Shown here one piece after another: positions 25,101 to 34,676 of a DNA stretch of 64,000 nt. Both the position numbers and the translations under genes were made by a program. The notes beneath the pieces are model-generated. The model was not told where the DNA came from, did no database searches, and worked only from the letters and a program-made list of their open reading frames with translations. Source of the stretch: Dentipellis sp. KUC8613 (Eukaryota; Basidiomycota; Agaricomycetes; Russulales; Hericiaceae); the NCBI GenBank assembly GCA_002286715.1, contig NSJX01000052.1:120589-184588 (forward strand), written 5' to 3'. The first letter of the stretch is position 1. Each line of letters starts with the position of its first letter.

Positions 25101-25219
25101 CGGAGCTCGCGAGAGAAGCCGTTAATCCCTTGAAGGGACAGTGGAAGCAGAAATTTTCGGGTTTTCGCTTCCATCAGGGTGCGACTGAAGGCTCTGGCGG
25201 AGGAACAGGACCTGCCTGA
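22151..25219 (+). CDS. Agaricomycete-specific multi-membrane protein with WW-like segment
   Basis: Twelve exons: 22151-23055, 23151-23283, 23338-23614, 23666-23696, 23767-23858, 23914-23997, 24049-24090, 24140-24160, 24213-24457, 24513-24713, 24763-24860, 24913-25219 (811 residues). Only the first junction is uncertain. The N-terminus is a short hydrophobic/basic segment followed by about 250 residues of Ser/Pro/Arg-rich disordered sequence. Residues from about 320 hold a WW-like stretch (GEWTAVLHPEGALYFYH), then conserved-family blocks such as YYWRYTNFHG, FIKKLQNEWNEF, LLNANVAFLAIPSV and YSLPYALLMW. Four hydrophobic helices lie in the last 200 residues. I recognise this as a mushroom-expanded family of unknown function, probably in an internal membrane. 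Intron positions at conserved blocks support the model. Confidence 0.85.
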
Positions 25220-26301
25220 TCCCCCGGCCGCGTCTCCTGATCACAATGAAATGTATCGGTCGCTTGCATTTCCAGTCTGTATCTAATAAAGTGTACTGAA
25301 CGTTTACCCCCGTCGCCTCTGAGTAGTACCTATGCACGCACCTACATGCAGTATATTGGAGGACCAGCTCTAATTAATTGACTTAATTGTTTTGCGCCAT
25401 TCAGGAGCAGTGCGGACTCTCTGAAGGTGATAACGCGTGGAGGTGAGTGTTTCCTGCAGAGATCGTCGACCTGAGTGCACGAGCAGCTCATTAAGCTCGG
25501 GTGCATGGGCGAAGGTGAGCCCCTTCGTCATGACACACGTCCATCTATCACTAATCATTGCCTATCCGCCTTGTAGATGCTGCCCTAGGGGCTATATAAA
25601 AGTATTGCCGACGATGTGAAAGCCGAGCTCGATTACCTACTCAGCAAGTAGATTGGTGATGGTAGTAAGTCTCCATTTTCTTTCTTCATGCGTTTCTCAT
25701 CCTACTTACTCACACCTTCTCCCGTTTCAAGGCGTGACCTGTCTCATAGGAAGGTCATGGTATGAGCCTCACCACAAGACACTGCCCAGCCGTCTGCCTC
25801 TCCTACTTCTCCTACTGTGAGACCGACACCCTCTACTCGCAGCCTCAGCAACGACTTGGACGCTCACCGTCGCCCTGATCTAATCTCGAAGTATGAGACG
25901 ATGATGGAGATGCTACTACCTTCGAGTTGGTGTGAGTCAGGCGTCTTGATATTTGGTCAGACCTTTCCGCGTTATCGAGAATTCGTACTGACTTTTTATC
26001 TTATAGGAATGCCATGTTTGCCGAGCCTCATAGGCAGAGTGAGTGAAATTGTCAGGCGCCTCGGTGCTCTTTTTTTACAGCGAGAGCTCGCAAGTAGCCA
26101 GTCACCTGGTGAGTGTATCGGTGTTCCGCTGGATGCCAAGGATGGTGCATCTTGTCGCCTTCAGGAAGTTGTGGTGTCGCCAGTGCCGAGAACGATACAT
26201 TCATAGGCTGCAGCACGCGGTCATACGTGCTAAAAGCACCCTCTTCTGGATTATGACTCGACTTCATCAGAAATCCATCATTGAACACTGCGGCAGCAGT
26301 G
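25220..26301. other. Intergenic with orphan exons downstream of a strong TATA box
   Basis: After the TATA box at 25593, a protein-like frame runs at about 25775-25930 (Ser/Thr/Pro-rich, then RPDLISKYETMMEMLLPSSW). It ends at overlapping donors GTGTGAGT. Short exon-like segments follow at about 26007-26039 (NAMFAEPHRQ), 26083-26107 and 26162-26205, each flanked by GT/AG signals. No full gene can be closed without ambiguous phases. It could be a small expressed orphan gene or the 5' remnant of one related to the neighbouring membrane-protein family. Confidence 0.35.
25593..25600 (+). promoter_or_regulatory. TATA box (TATATAAA)
   Basis: A perfect TATATAAA in context GGGGCTATATAAAAG, the strongest TATA element I noticed in the window. 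An ATG lies about 65 bp downstream, immediately followed by a GTAAGT splice donor at about 25665-25675. This suggests transcription to the right even though the gene is unclear. Confidence 0.6.
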
Positions 26302-26307
26302 TATAAA
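26302..26307 (+). promoter_or_regulatory. TATA box of the methyltransferase gene
   Basis: TATAAA lies 63 bp before the ATG at 26370, the same spacing as other genes in the window. Confidence 0.65.
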
Positions 26308-26369
26308 GCCATCCCGGTATATACGCAACAGACTCCAGATCGCGCACCGACCCCTCCCACCATACAACC

Positions 26370-27320
26370 ATGTCACACCCAGCCCCAACCTCCGCAGAGT
26401 ATATCGCCTCCCTCTGCCTCCACTCCCCTCAGCACTTCCCCATCCAGCTCCAATCCACCGCCCACCGCCTCGCGATCCTCAACGCGCTGCACATCGCGCC
26501 CGGCTCGCGCGTGCTCGAGATCGGGTGCGGGCAGGGCGACTGCACGGCCGCGCTCGCCGCGCTCGTGGGCGAGGGCGGACACGTGACGGCCGTCGACCCC
26601 GGCGCGCTGGATTACGGTGCGTACCTCCTTCTCCCTCCCCTCTCCTCCTGCCTTGACACACGCGATGTCGATGGGGCGCCAGGCAGCCCGGCGACGCTCG
26701 GCCAGGCCCAAGCGCACATCTCCGCAGGCCCCCTCGGGCCGCGCATAACGTGGGTCCAGGCGGACCCCATCGCCTTCCTCTCGAGCACCGACGAGACGAC
26801 GACGTGGGACGTCGCGGTGCTGGTGCTCTGCACGTGGTACTTCCCCACCGCGGACACGGTCCGCGCGACGCTCGCCGCGCTGCGCGCGCGCGTGCGGCGG
26901 GTCTGCGTCGCGGAGTGGGGCCTGGCGTCCGCCGCGGGGCGCGGGCAGACGCATGTGCTCGCGGCGCTCGCGCAGGCGGCGCTGGAGGCGCACAATCCCG
27001 CGCCGGAGTCGAACATACGCGTAGTGGTGGCGCCTGCTGAGCTGAAGAGGCTCGCGGGCGCGGCGGGGCTCGCGCTGCTGGAGGAGAGCGTGGTGGAGCC
27101 GAGGGAGAATGTGTTGGATGGGCGGTGGGAAGTTGGGGAGGTTGTGTCGGAGGGATTTGGTGAGCGTGTGCAGACGCTGGTGCGCGATGAGAGGCAGAGG
27201 GGGGTGATTGTTGCGTTGAGGGATGCTGTGATAGCTGGTGTGGAGAGGGTTGGCGGGCTCAAAAATGTGAGGAGCATGGATGTGTGGTGTGCGGCGTTTG
27301 GAGCGGGCCACAATTCTTAG
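26370..27320 (+). CDS. Class I SAM-dependent methyltransferase
   Basis: Transfers methyl groups from S-adenosylmethionine to an unknown small-molecule acceptor, probably in the cytosol. Motif I is clear (VLEIGCGQGD, about residues 49-58), followed by the acidic ribose-binding end of strand 2 (VTAVDPG) and a motif II-like WDVAVLVLCTWYF. The whole stretch is one open frame, but family structure indicates a 66-nt intron at 26617-26682 (GTGCGT...CCAG). Removing it joins LDYG to SPATLGQAQAH and gives exons 26370-26616 and 26683-27320, 294 residues. Because the intron is a multiple of three and lacks a stop, retention would add 22 residues. Codon use is extremely GC-rich. Substrate cannot be predicted. 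Confidence 0.85.
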   Translation: MSHPAPTSAEYIASLCLHSPQHFPIQLQSTAHRLAILNALHIAPGSRVLEIGCGQGDCTAALAALVGEGGHVTAVDPGALDYGAYLLLPPLSSCLDTRDVDGAPGSPATLGQAQAHISAGPLGPRITWVQADPIAFLSSTDETTTWDVAVLVLCTWYFPTADTVRATLAALRARVRRVCVAEWGLASAAGRGQTHVLAALAQAALEAHNPAPESNIRVVVAPAELKRLAGAAGLALLEESVVEPRENVLDGRWEVGEVVSEGFGERVQTLVRDERQRGVIVALRDAVIAGVERVGGLKNVRSMDVWCAAFGAGHNS

Positions 27321-27537
27321 GCCCTAGGGAAACCTGGGGCACCATGTTACAGGAAATCGTGTGTATTTGTATTCATCCACAGTGTAAAGTACAGAACGTA
27401 CATATCATTTCGAGTGCTGTTCCAGGGTTTATCTTGTTATCTCAATGGGAAGGAATAGGAAACAATGAGTGTGAATGACGCTGGGTGCAGCTGTCGCGCG
27501 AAAAGTGATAAAATGAATCATAGTAAAAAGACAACTC

Positions 27538-28983
27538 TCAAAACATCACCTCCCTCGGCCCCTCCATCCTCTCGGTGAACGACGAGCTGAAGCCCATCCA
27601 AGCCGAAGCTGACGGCGACAGTGGCATGCGAGCCGCTGACACGGACGGCGGCTCGACCCAGCTGCCCGACCCATCGCTGATGCCCTCCGACCACGCCTCC
27701 GTGTGCGAGTACATGTCGATGTCGGAGATGGGCGTGCTCGCTCCGGAGGGGAAATCAGAAAGAGAAATCGAAGCGGGAGGCGAGGCAGGGAAGGAAGCGG
27801 AGAAGTCGAGTGTGGGGAGGACGAAGGACTGCGCTGGGTCGATGTGACCTGCACCTATCCCGTTGTCTTCGAATCGCTCCGTCTCTGCGCGGCTCGAGAA
27901 GTCTTCGGCGCTCAGCTGAGAGAGGACGTCCTCGAGTTCCGTCTCTGCACCTTCTTCGCCTTCTCTGACTTCCTCGAGAGCACACCATCCAGTGCCGCTT
28001 TCGCCAATAACGCCCCTGACTTTGTTCGCATCCCATCCGCTGAAGCAGATGCGCATGATGTTGGCCGTGCCGTCGGGCCCACCGTATACATCGCACGCGA
28101 CGCCGGAGTCCCATACGCGAGAGGCGTCAAGCCGCGCGAAGAGCGACGACACGCGCAGCGCGTGATTGTGGTGGTCGTAATGCAGCTCCGAGAGAGCCGA
28201 GATGGGCAACAACGGATGCTTGGTCGAAGAAGATGGGTTGTTGTGCAGGGGGAGACGGGAGGAAGGAGTCGGGGCGAGCGGGATGAGGAGATAGGTCGTC
28301 ACGCCTGCAGTGGGGGCCGCAGGGAAGTAGTGATCGAACTCGGCCTCGTCATCCTGGGGCTCGGAAACGGAAGAGGCTGCAGCGGGATGGAACTGGGCCT
28401 TCTCGGCCTTAACGGCCTGCTTGCCCTTCGCTTTCTCTGCCTTCTTCGCCTTCCCAAACCTCAACCTCTGCTCCTCGCGCTTGCGCACGTCCCAATCGGC
28501 TTCGCTGAGCGCACGGCCGGTCATAGGCACGTTCTCCGCGAGGTGCTGGAAGATGGGCCGCCCCGTACTGAAGTTGCGTGCGGTCCCGAGCCCGACTTGG
28601 GCGATGGAGCGGGGGACGACAGGTGCACGGGGAAGCATCGGTGCACCGAGAGGCTTGGAAAGTGCGATGCGAGCCGGGAGAGAAAGGCCTTGCCTGATAG
28701 TGGGGCCTCTCGTGGCATTTGCAACTGCGTGATGGAAGCCGTTGCCCGCGCCTGGCACTCTGAGCGTCCCAGGCGTGGTCAAATGCCCCACGAAGGCTTG
28801 CAGAAGGCCACGGGTAGTGCGCAGGAGACGGCCAGCGGTTGAAGAGGACACACGAGGCTGTGGGCGAGGGATGAAGGAGGATATGTGGATGGATCTGTGT
28901 GAGGGGATATTGGGTGCTTGTGCGAGGTGAGATGCCTGCCGTCCCAGTAGGGACGACAAGCCTCCCGACGATGCTAACGGCAT
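27538..28983 (-). CDS. Conserved basidiomycete protein, probably mitochondrial
   Basis: A single 481-residue frame with no intron needed; the ATG at 28983 is the first in frame. The N-terminal about 130 residues are rich in Arg, Ser and Ala and almost without acidic residues (e.g. GRLLRTTRGLLQAFVGHL, IPRPQPRVSSSTAGR), as in mitochondrial presequences, and a motif ARNFSTGRPIF follows. A lysine-rich charged stretch (KAKKAEKAKGKQAVKAEKAQ) comes next, then a folded-looking middle part with LYDHHNH- and VWDSGVACDVYGG-like blocks. The tail is acidic and serine-rich. It is convergent with the methyltransferase, with only 217 bp between stop codons. Function unknown; location is inferred from composition only. 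Confidence 0.72.
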   Translation of the reverse strand: MPLASSGGLSSLLGRQASHLAQAPNIPSHRSIHISSFIPRPQPRVSSSTAGRLLRTTRGLLQAFVGHLTTPGTLRVPGAGNGFHHAVANATRGPTIRQGLSLPARIALSKPLGAPMLPRAPVVPRSIAQVGLGTARNFSTGRPIFQHLAENVPMTGRALSEADWDVRKREEQRLRFGKAKKAEKAKGKQAVKAEKAQFHPAAASSVSEPQDDEAEFDHYFPAAPTAGVTTYLLIPLAPTPSSRLPLHNNPSSSTKHPLLPISALSELHYDHHNHALRVSSLFARLDASRVWDSGVACDVYGGPDGTANIMRICFSGWDANKVRGVIGESGTGWCALEEVREGEEGAETELEDVLSQLSAEDFSSRAETERFEDNGIGAGHIDPAQSFVLPTLDFSASFPASPPASISLSDFPSGASTPISDIDMYSHTEAWSEGISDGSGSWVEPPSVSAARMPLSPSASAWMGFSSSFTERMEGPREVMF

Positions 28984-29420
28984 CGTGGACTGCCTTACGT
29001 CTAGCGACTATGCAGACCCAAGTTCCGTGAAGATGGGTCCTGGGGAAGGCGTGGTGTAGTAAGGAGGCGACCAGTGCTCGTGGAGAGTCTTATAGGAGCC
29101 TCGCCTATGCCGAGGCCGGCCAATATCGTCACCGCACCGGCACCGGTCAATGCCGAGATACTCCCACGCGTGCTATCTGCACTGCCGACCATATTTCAGT
29201 CATTGTCAACGCCCTGCTCCGTTCCCTGCAAGCCGAGGGTACGCGTACATATCCTAGGGAGCAACGTCAACACTTACCAGTCATTATCGATCTTTGCGGA
29301 CGCGGTCTTACGACAATGCTCATGCCACAGATCAAGCAGAGTGCATATGGCGGCAAACAATATTGTACACAGGCTTCTTCTTCCTTCACTTCGACTTCAA
29401 CACTAGGAGCCAATGTCCAT
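28984..29420. other. Intergenic between two minus-strand genes
   Basis: Promoter of the mitochondrial-like orphan and 3' end of the tautomerase gene. A 63-residue minus-strand frame at 29001-29192 with a hydrophobic ALTGAGAVTILAGLGIG stretch exists but has no supporting signals. Nothing else seen. Confidence 0.4.
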
Positions 29421-30057
29421 CTACTTGCCGAAAATGGTGGCGAAGGTGGTTCCCTGGTGCCTGCATATGCAACATATGTATATAAGTAATGTGAGGCGAG
29501 AATGAAAGTGGTCACTGACCCAATGTACGCGTTCCCAGGGTCGTAGAACGTGCTAAGGGATGGAAATGTCAACCCATGTAGAGTATCAATGCAGGATGGG
29601 ACGTACATGTATCCCCTGTCGCCTGGGACGCCGAGTTCCTTTGCAAAATAGTCGAAGAACACTTTGCTATACTCTTCGTTCAGCTCGGGGGTCATGTTAC
29701 CGAGAGACGTCTGTCAAGTGCGTTACATATCCAGTTTTTCAAGAGTCATTTGGTCGGTACGTACGATCACAAGGAGGAACGCAGGGTCAAAGTTCCCCTT
29801 GAAGGTGAGGTGCTCGTTGTACTGCAAGGAGATCGAGATGTATGACTCCGGCTTCTTCAAAATGTCCGCGCTAAACTATTACCAGGACTCAGTCTTCGGA
29901 TGATGCAGTTGAAATTGGTGAGTGTATGATGTACCTTGGAGAACGCGACCGAGAATGCCTTTGGGTCGGCGACCTTCGTCGACAACGGTTAAATTTGCAA
30001 GAGAACCGAGATGCGAGAGTATACCTTCACGTTGGTAGTAAGAACGAGGCTCGGCAT
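29421..30057 (-). CDS. MIF-like tautomerase
   Basis: Six exons on the minus strand: 30057-30025, 29973-29935, 29875-29765, 29710-29607, 29552-29520, 29460-29421. They give exactly 119 residues, the normal size for the macrophage migration inhibitory factor superfamily. The protein starts MPSLVLTTNVK, so the catalytic proline is next to Met1. A lysine at 31/32 before PESYISIS matches the active-site lysine. LNEEYSK, LGVPGDRGYI and FYDPGNAYIG are family blocks of fungal and plant members. The CXXC pair of animal MIF is absent. Members tautomerise keto/enol substrates; the physiological substrate is unknown. Five introns of 51-61 nt split a 360-nt coding sequence. All junctions are GT-AG and in phase. 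Confidence 0.93.
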
Positions 30058-30728
30058 GGTGGTGGTTACAGTTCAACGTTCGACGTTCAGAGTGCTCTGG
30101 GGTCGGGGATGGAGCGTCGGGAGGCCGACGAGCACGTTCACTGTCACATGGAAGAATGGTGTCATCGATGTTTCCCAGCCATCGATGGCAGGCGCGGATG
30201 CTTTCCTGAGTTACTAGATTGCCAACGTAGGACCGAGGAGCCCGTAGGTCGACAGGAAGCTACAAGTCAAGTATCACTGACCTCAAAATGGTACGGCGAT
30301 TGCAAAAGGTACAAAAAAGTCAACGAAACTAGAGTCGGGACGACCCTCTCGTCAATAATGTTAACAGTCGACCTCAACCTGTAATTATAAGAGTTGAGCC
30401 AACATCATCGCTCACAGTGCTCTCTGAAGCTGCCAACTCTTTCAATCTCTCAACGGGACGCGGCTAAAGCGTAGCGAACAAATCGAAAAGACGCCGATAG
30501 TGACTACGGGAGGAATGTAGCACAGTAGCCAGTGACGCGAATTATGATGCAGTAAACCAATTGAGACAATGGAGTGCCCTGGCTCTTGGATCTATGAGAG
30601 GTATATGGTAGAAAACTAGATAGAGAGTCAAAGAAAGAAATCAAGGAAGCACTCGGGAGGACTCACCGTCACAGAGATGCCAATGGCTTCTCTAGATCGC
30701 ATAAATAAGAAAGGTATACGGCGAACGT
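30058..30728. other. Intergenic, about 670 bp
   Basis: 5' flank of the tautomerase gene and 3' flank of the RNase P subunit gene. Short frames only; no recognisable element. Confidence 0.45.
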
Positions 30729-31581
30729 CTAATCTTCGTCCATGTCGTCCTGCTCGGGCTCCTGTACCACAATCTTCTCTGAGGCAACAGCCTTATTCTT
30801 GGCGTTCTGAGCGGCCACCGCTTTCATGCGCGCCTTGCCTCGCTTGCCTCTCGCGGACCATTTGCCACCTTCCAGCTTCTCGTCCACGCCGTCGCCAATC
30901 TTGATGACAACGCTCACGGTCGACTTGCCGCGCGTTTGATACGATATGTCTTCGTATTCGTCGTCCGGAATGATCTCGTCCTGGACTTCGACGGTCCCGG
31001 TGAGGACCTCCGTGTGGATCTCTTGCGGGGCATACGGGAGAATAGCAGGGACAGAGACTGCAAGTCTCATAAGATGAGGGATTGCCGCGCCAAGCGCGTT
31101 CAGGTGTATTGTCCGGTACCTTAATGTCGGGAGTTGATACACGTCCGTGCTACCCTAACGCGTAAGGAAGGACATAAACTCACCCGTCTTTCAAGACTGC
31201 ATCCTTTATTCGCCGCAGGTAGCCGCCCATTTGCACTTTACGCGTGACGGCGATGTAGTTCTTCCCCTCATGGCGCGTCGACCGTGGTCCTGTCGCGTTC
31301 ACGGATGTTGGAACAGTGGGGAATGGGCGAGGCGGAGCGAGTTTTCTTCTCTTGAATGGTGGTTTCTGCGGCTCTCCTGGTTCAGTCGCTTTCTCCTTCC
31401 CCTTGCGAGAAGGTGCTTTGGCCGAGGGCTCAGCTGTTGTCCTTTGTACTGCTGGTGCGGGTTTGGCAGCATTCGCGTGGTCCGTGCTGGTGGACGCTAC
31501 TCCTGGTGCAGTTCTCGGGTTTGCAGAGGCCGTGTGCTCTTCCACGTCTGCCAGCTCGTCCAATTTGCGTTTAGGAGCCAT
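30729..31581 (-). CDS. Rpp20/Pop7-like Alba-fold subunit of RNase P/MRP
   Basis: Exons 31581-31184 and 31119-30729, intron 64 nt (GTGAGT...TTAAG), 262 residues. The N-terminal about 110 residues are basic and disordered (a KRKL start, RKGKEK, KRRK), probably nuclear localisation. The folded part starts at YIAVTRK, continues GYLRRIKDAVLKDGYRTIHL and NALGAAIPHLMRLA, and has a strand region LTGTVEVQDE...SVVIKIGD. This is the Alba-like pattern of Rpp20/Pop7: an I-x-(I/L)-(H/N) strand followed by GxAI-x3-A and a TVE-x-DE strand before an R-x-K/N-S strand. Such subunits bind RNA in the nucleolar tRNA- and rRNA-processing ribonucleoproteins. The tail is lysine-rich, then acidic. It is divergent from the eRF1 gene, 241 bp between start codons. 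Confidence 0.75.
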
Positions 31582-31645
31582 AATGTAGAGGTAGGAGAAG
31601 TGAAGTGGTACAGCCGAGCAACGGGCCGTGAAGACGCCACTACGC

Positions 31646-31686
31646 CTGCCCTAAAGTGGCGCGGTAAAGTTTCGACTTTAGGGCAG
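31646..31686. repeat. 12-bp perfect inverted repeat in a divergent promoter
   Basis: CTGCCCTAAAGT at 31646-31657 is the exact reverse complement of ACTTTAGGGCAG at 31675-31686, with a 17-nt spacer. It sits about 65 bp before the RNase P subunit start and about 137 bp before the eRF1 start. Each arm carries CCCTAAA, close to the telobox (ACCCTAA) used by Tbf1/TRF-like proteins at ribosome-related genes in other fungi. Seen: the repeat. Inferred: a shared operator. Confidence 0.7.
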
Positions 31687-31822
31687 ACGCGTCTACCGGG
31701 ACCCACACAGCGTGTTCCTAATCAGATCCATCACCGACACCTCAGGCCTGCAGGCCTTTCTGGGTTGTATCTCTGTCAACTGTGTTTCTACTCGTCCTTG
31801 GAGGACCTGAAACGCTCCCAAA

Positions 31823-33355
31823 ATGAGTCAAGACCAGGCGGAGCAGAATATTCAGATGTGGAAGGTCAAGAAGCTCATCAAGAGCCTTGATTCTGCCAGA
31901 GGGTGCGTGCGCGTGCAGAAATTTTATTCGGGGTCGGGTGCTGACGCTGTGCTCAGAGCTGGCACTTCCATGATCAGTCTGATCATCCCGCCCAAGGTGC
32001 GTCGTGTTGTGCAAGAGTGTGGAGGTGCGGCGAGACTGACTTTTCGCGCATAGGATCAAATTTCCCGCGCGTCTGCTATGTTGACGCAGGAGTATGGAAC
32101 GGCGTCTAACATCAAGTCGCGTGTCAATCGGCTCTCTGTGCTTGCTGCCATTACTTCTACCCAGCAGCGCTTGAAGCTGTACAATCGAGTGCCCCCGAAT
32201 GGTCTCGTGCTCTTCGTCGGTACGATCTTGACGGATGAGGGGAAGGAAAAGAAGGTGTCTTTCGATTTCGAGCCTCACAAGCCTATCAATACGTACGTCC
32301 ACTTTTCGTGCATCGTAGATTTCATCTCCTGATCGTCAATTTGCAGTTCGCTGTACCTCTGCGACAACAAATTCCACACGGAGGCGCTCTCTGAGCTGCT
32401 CGAGTCGGACTCGCGCTTCGGTTTCATCGTCATGGACGGTAACGGGACGCTCTTCGGTACTCTTGCTGGAAACACGCGCGAGGTGATTCACAAATTCACC
32501 GTGGATCTCCCGAAGAAGCACGGCCGTGGTGGACAGTCCGCGCTGCGTTTCTCGCGTCTGCGTGACGAAAAGCGGCACAACTACGTCCGCAAGGTCGCCG
32601 AGCACGCCGTGCAGCACTTCATCACGAACGACAAGGTCAATGTCACGGGTCTCGTCCTCGCCGGTAGTGCGGACTTCAAGACGGAGCTCAGCCAGAGCGA
32701 CATGTTTGACCAGCGGTTGGCGGCGAAGGTCATCAAGGTCGTTGACGTCAGTTATGGTGGCGAGAATGGTTTCAACCAGGTACGTCACCTGTCCGTGTGC
32801 GTCCGAGGCGTATCTGATCGACCTCGATAGGCTATCGAATTGGCGGCGGAGTCTCTTGCGAACGTGAAATTCGTCCAGGAGAAGAAGCTCATCCAACGTT
32901 ACTTCGACGAGATCAGCCAGGACACCGGCAAGTACTGCTTCGGTATCGACGACACCCTGAAGGCCTTGGAGCTCGGTGCCGTCGAGACGCTCATCGTCTG
33001 GGAGAACTTGGACATTACCCGCTACGTCCTTCGCAATGCGGCCGGAGAGGAGATCATCGTCCACGTCAACAAGGAGCAGGAGAAGGACCGCGAAAAGTTC
33101 ATCGACAAGTCGACCGGGCTCGAGATGGAGCAAGCGGAGGAGCCGCAGCCCCTTCTCGAGTGGTTCGCGGAGAAGTACAAGGAGTTCGGCGCGAACCTCG
33201 AGTTCGTGACGAACCGCTCGCAGGAGGGCGCGCAGTTCGTCAAGGGCTTCGGTGGCATCGGCGGCCTGCTGCGGTACAAGGTCGACTTCACGAACCTGAC
33301 GTCCGTCGACGAGGAGGATGACGACGAGTTCTACTCGGACGACGATGACATCTGA
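31823..33355 (+). CDS. SUP45: Eukaryotic peptide chain release factor 1 (eRF1)
   Basis: Exons 31823-31902, 31957-31996, 32054-32292, 32347-32779, 32831-33355; 438 residues, the normal eRF1 length. Recognises all three stop codons in the ribosomal A site and triggers peptide release, acting with the GTPase eRF3. Domain 1 carries TASNIKS (NIKS at 59-62) and YLCDNKF (YxCxxxF, 123-129), the stop-codon reading motifs. Domain 2 carries GRGGQ (GGQ at 181-183), which enters the peptidyl-transferase centre. The C-terminus ends in an acidic [15 protein letters not shown] tail typical of the family. All key residues are present. Codon use is strongly biased, as expected for a highly expressed gene. Confidence 0.98.
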
Positions 33356-34676
33356 CGTTTTGGCGGGCTCCGTCGCGGAGCCTCGCCCGGGGGTGCCACT
33401 GGTAGGGGCACGCCGGGCGGGGTGGAGGAGAGGGGAGAGGAATGTGTAGAAAGAAACGTGCTGGCCGGAGGTGGTCATGCTGCAGGAAGTAGTTGGGGAG
33501 GAGGAAGCACTCAAGCGCTATGCCCGGTCGTCGGGCTGTCTGGTCAAATTGAAACATCTCGTGTACCAGCGAACAACGTGAGCCCCATCCGCTTTTGTCA
33601 TAACACCCCCTGCTAACTGTCTTACTGTGTGATTAGTTCGTTGGCATGACCCGCCATACCTCTGTGCGCAAGGATGGGATGGCCGGAGTTCTAGACTGTC
33701 TTCCTGCGTTCACTGCGGCGAGACCAATCTGAAAATGCGCTGGTGAACTGCGCGTCCTGTATTAATTATCAGCGCTGTTGTCTTGATAAAGTTATTGCTT
33801 GTATTCTGCTGCTTTCGAATGTCGTCGTCGTTGTCTTTTGTTTTGAATAGAAATGAAGTCCATGTACGCGATTTGCTACAGCTAGTGAGCTGACTGGTGC
33901 TCGGAGTGCCACCGGGGGATCACTGATGTGACTGCTAAGCTGCTTACCGTCATGACCTCCTCCTCCTGAAAACGCTCATAGCAGGACACTCTTGCATTGC
34001 GCACCGTTCGTTATTGTGACGAAGGGTATCAGACTTCGCAGCGGCCGTATTTTACCCGGAAGTCTTCCATAGGATCTTCGGAAACGGTAGCGGCCTGGTT
34101 TGGATGGCAACTGTATGCGAGGTAAATTCGCTGAATCATACTACGCTGCTTACCCTTCTATCCTCTAAGGAGGCTTTTGCTTTCGAATCCCTGTTCTAGT
34201 GACATGGAGCCTGGCGACAAGGAAACCCTAGCCCAGAGAAAGTGCAGGCGGATGTAACATATCGATCTCCCTCCTCAAGGCTTCCCACCCAACGCTGCCA
34301 GATACCTGACGATTCCACGCCATATCCTCATGATCTACAGCTCTACGATAAGTCCTCGTCCTCCACCACCAGCTCTTTCCTGCATCCACGCGTTCCAGCA
34401 TGCTTCCTCGTCGTGCGTTCCTTGCATGTGACACCCGCCGTGGCAGCATCCTTCCCCCTTCCGACCTCTTCGACCTCTCCACGGCCGTCCCCAGTCATCT
34501 GAGCCCCCGCTTGCGACTGATTGCGCGGATGCGGTATGTCCGTACGTCCGCGAGGCGGGCTGCTAGGGCGGAGAAGACGCCTCGAAAATTGCGGTATGGA
34601 TCTCTGCACCCGGGCGGTGCGCAGATGCATATGAGCGCGTAGGGTGGGCGGCGTCGACTCGACTTCCTGAGCACAG
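33356..34676. other. Intergenic, about 1.3 kb
   Basis: 3' untranslated region of eRF1 and upstream region of the sedolisin gene. The translated short frames are not protein-like. No repeat or RNA gene seen. Confidence 0.5.

Noticed and set aside
27703..28842. 379-codon plus-strand frame
   Set aside because: Shadow of the minus-strand mitochondrial-like protein; its translation has no domain resemblance.
32336..33514. 392-codon minus-strand frame
   Set aside because: Antisense of eRF1 exons, whose identity is certain. Codon bias of the highly expressed gene leaves the opposite frame open.
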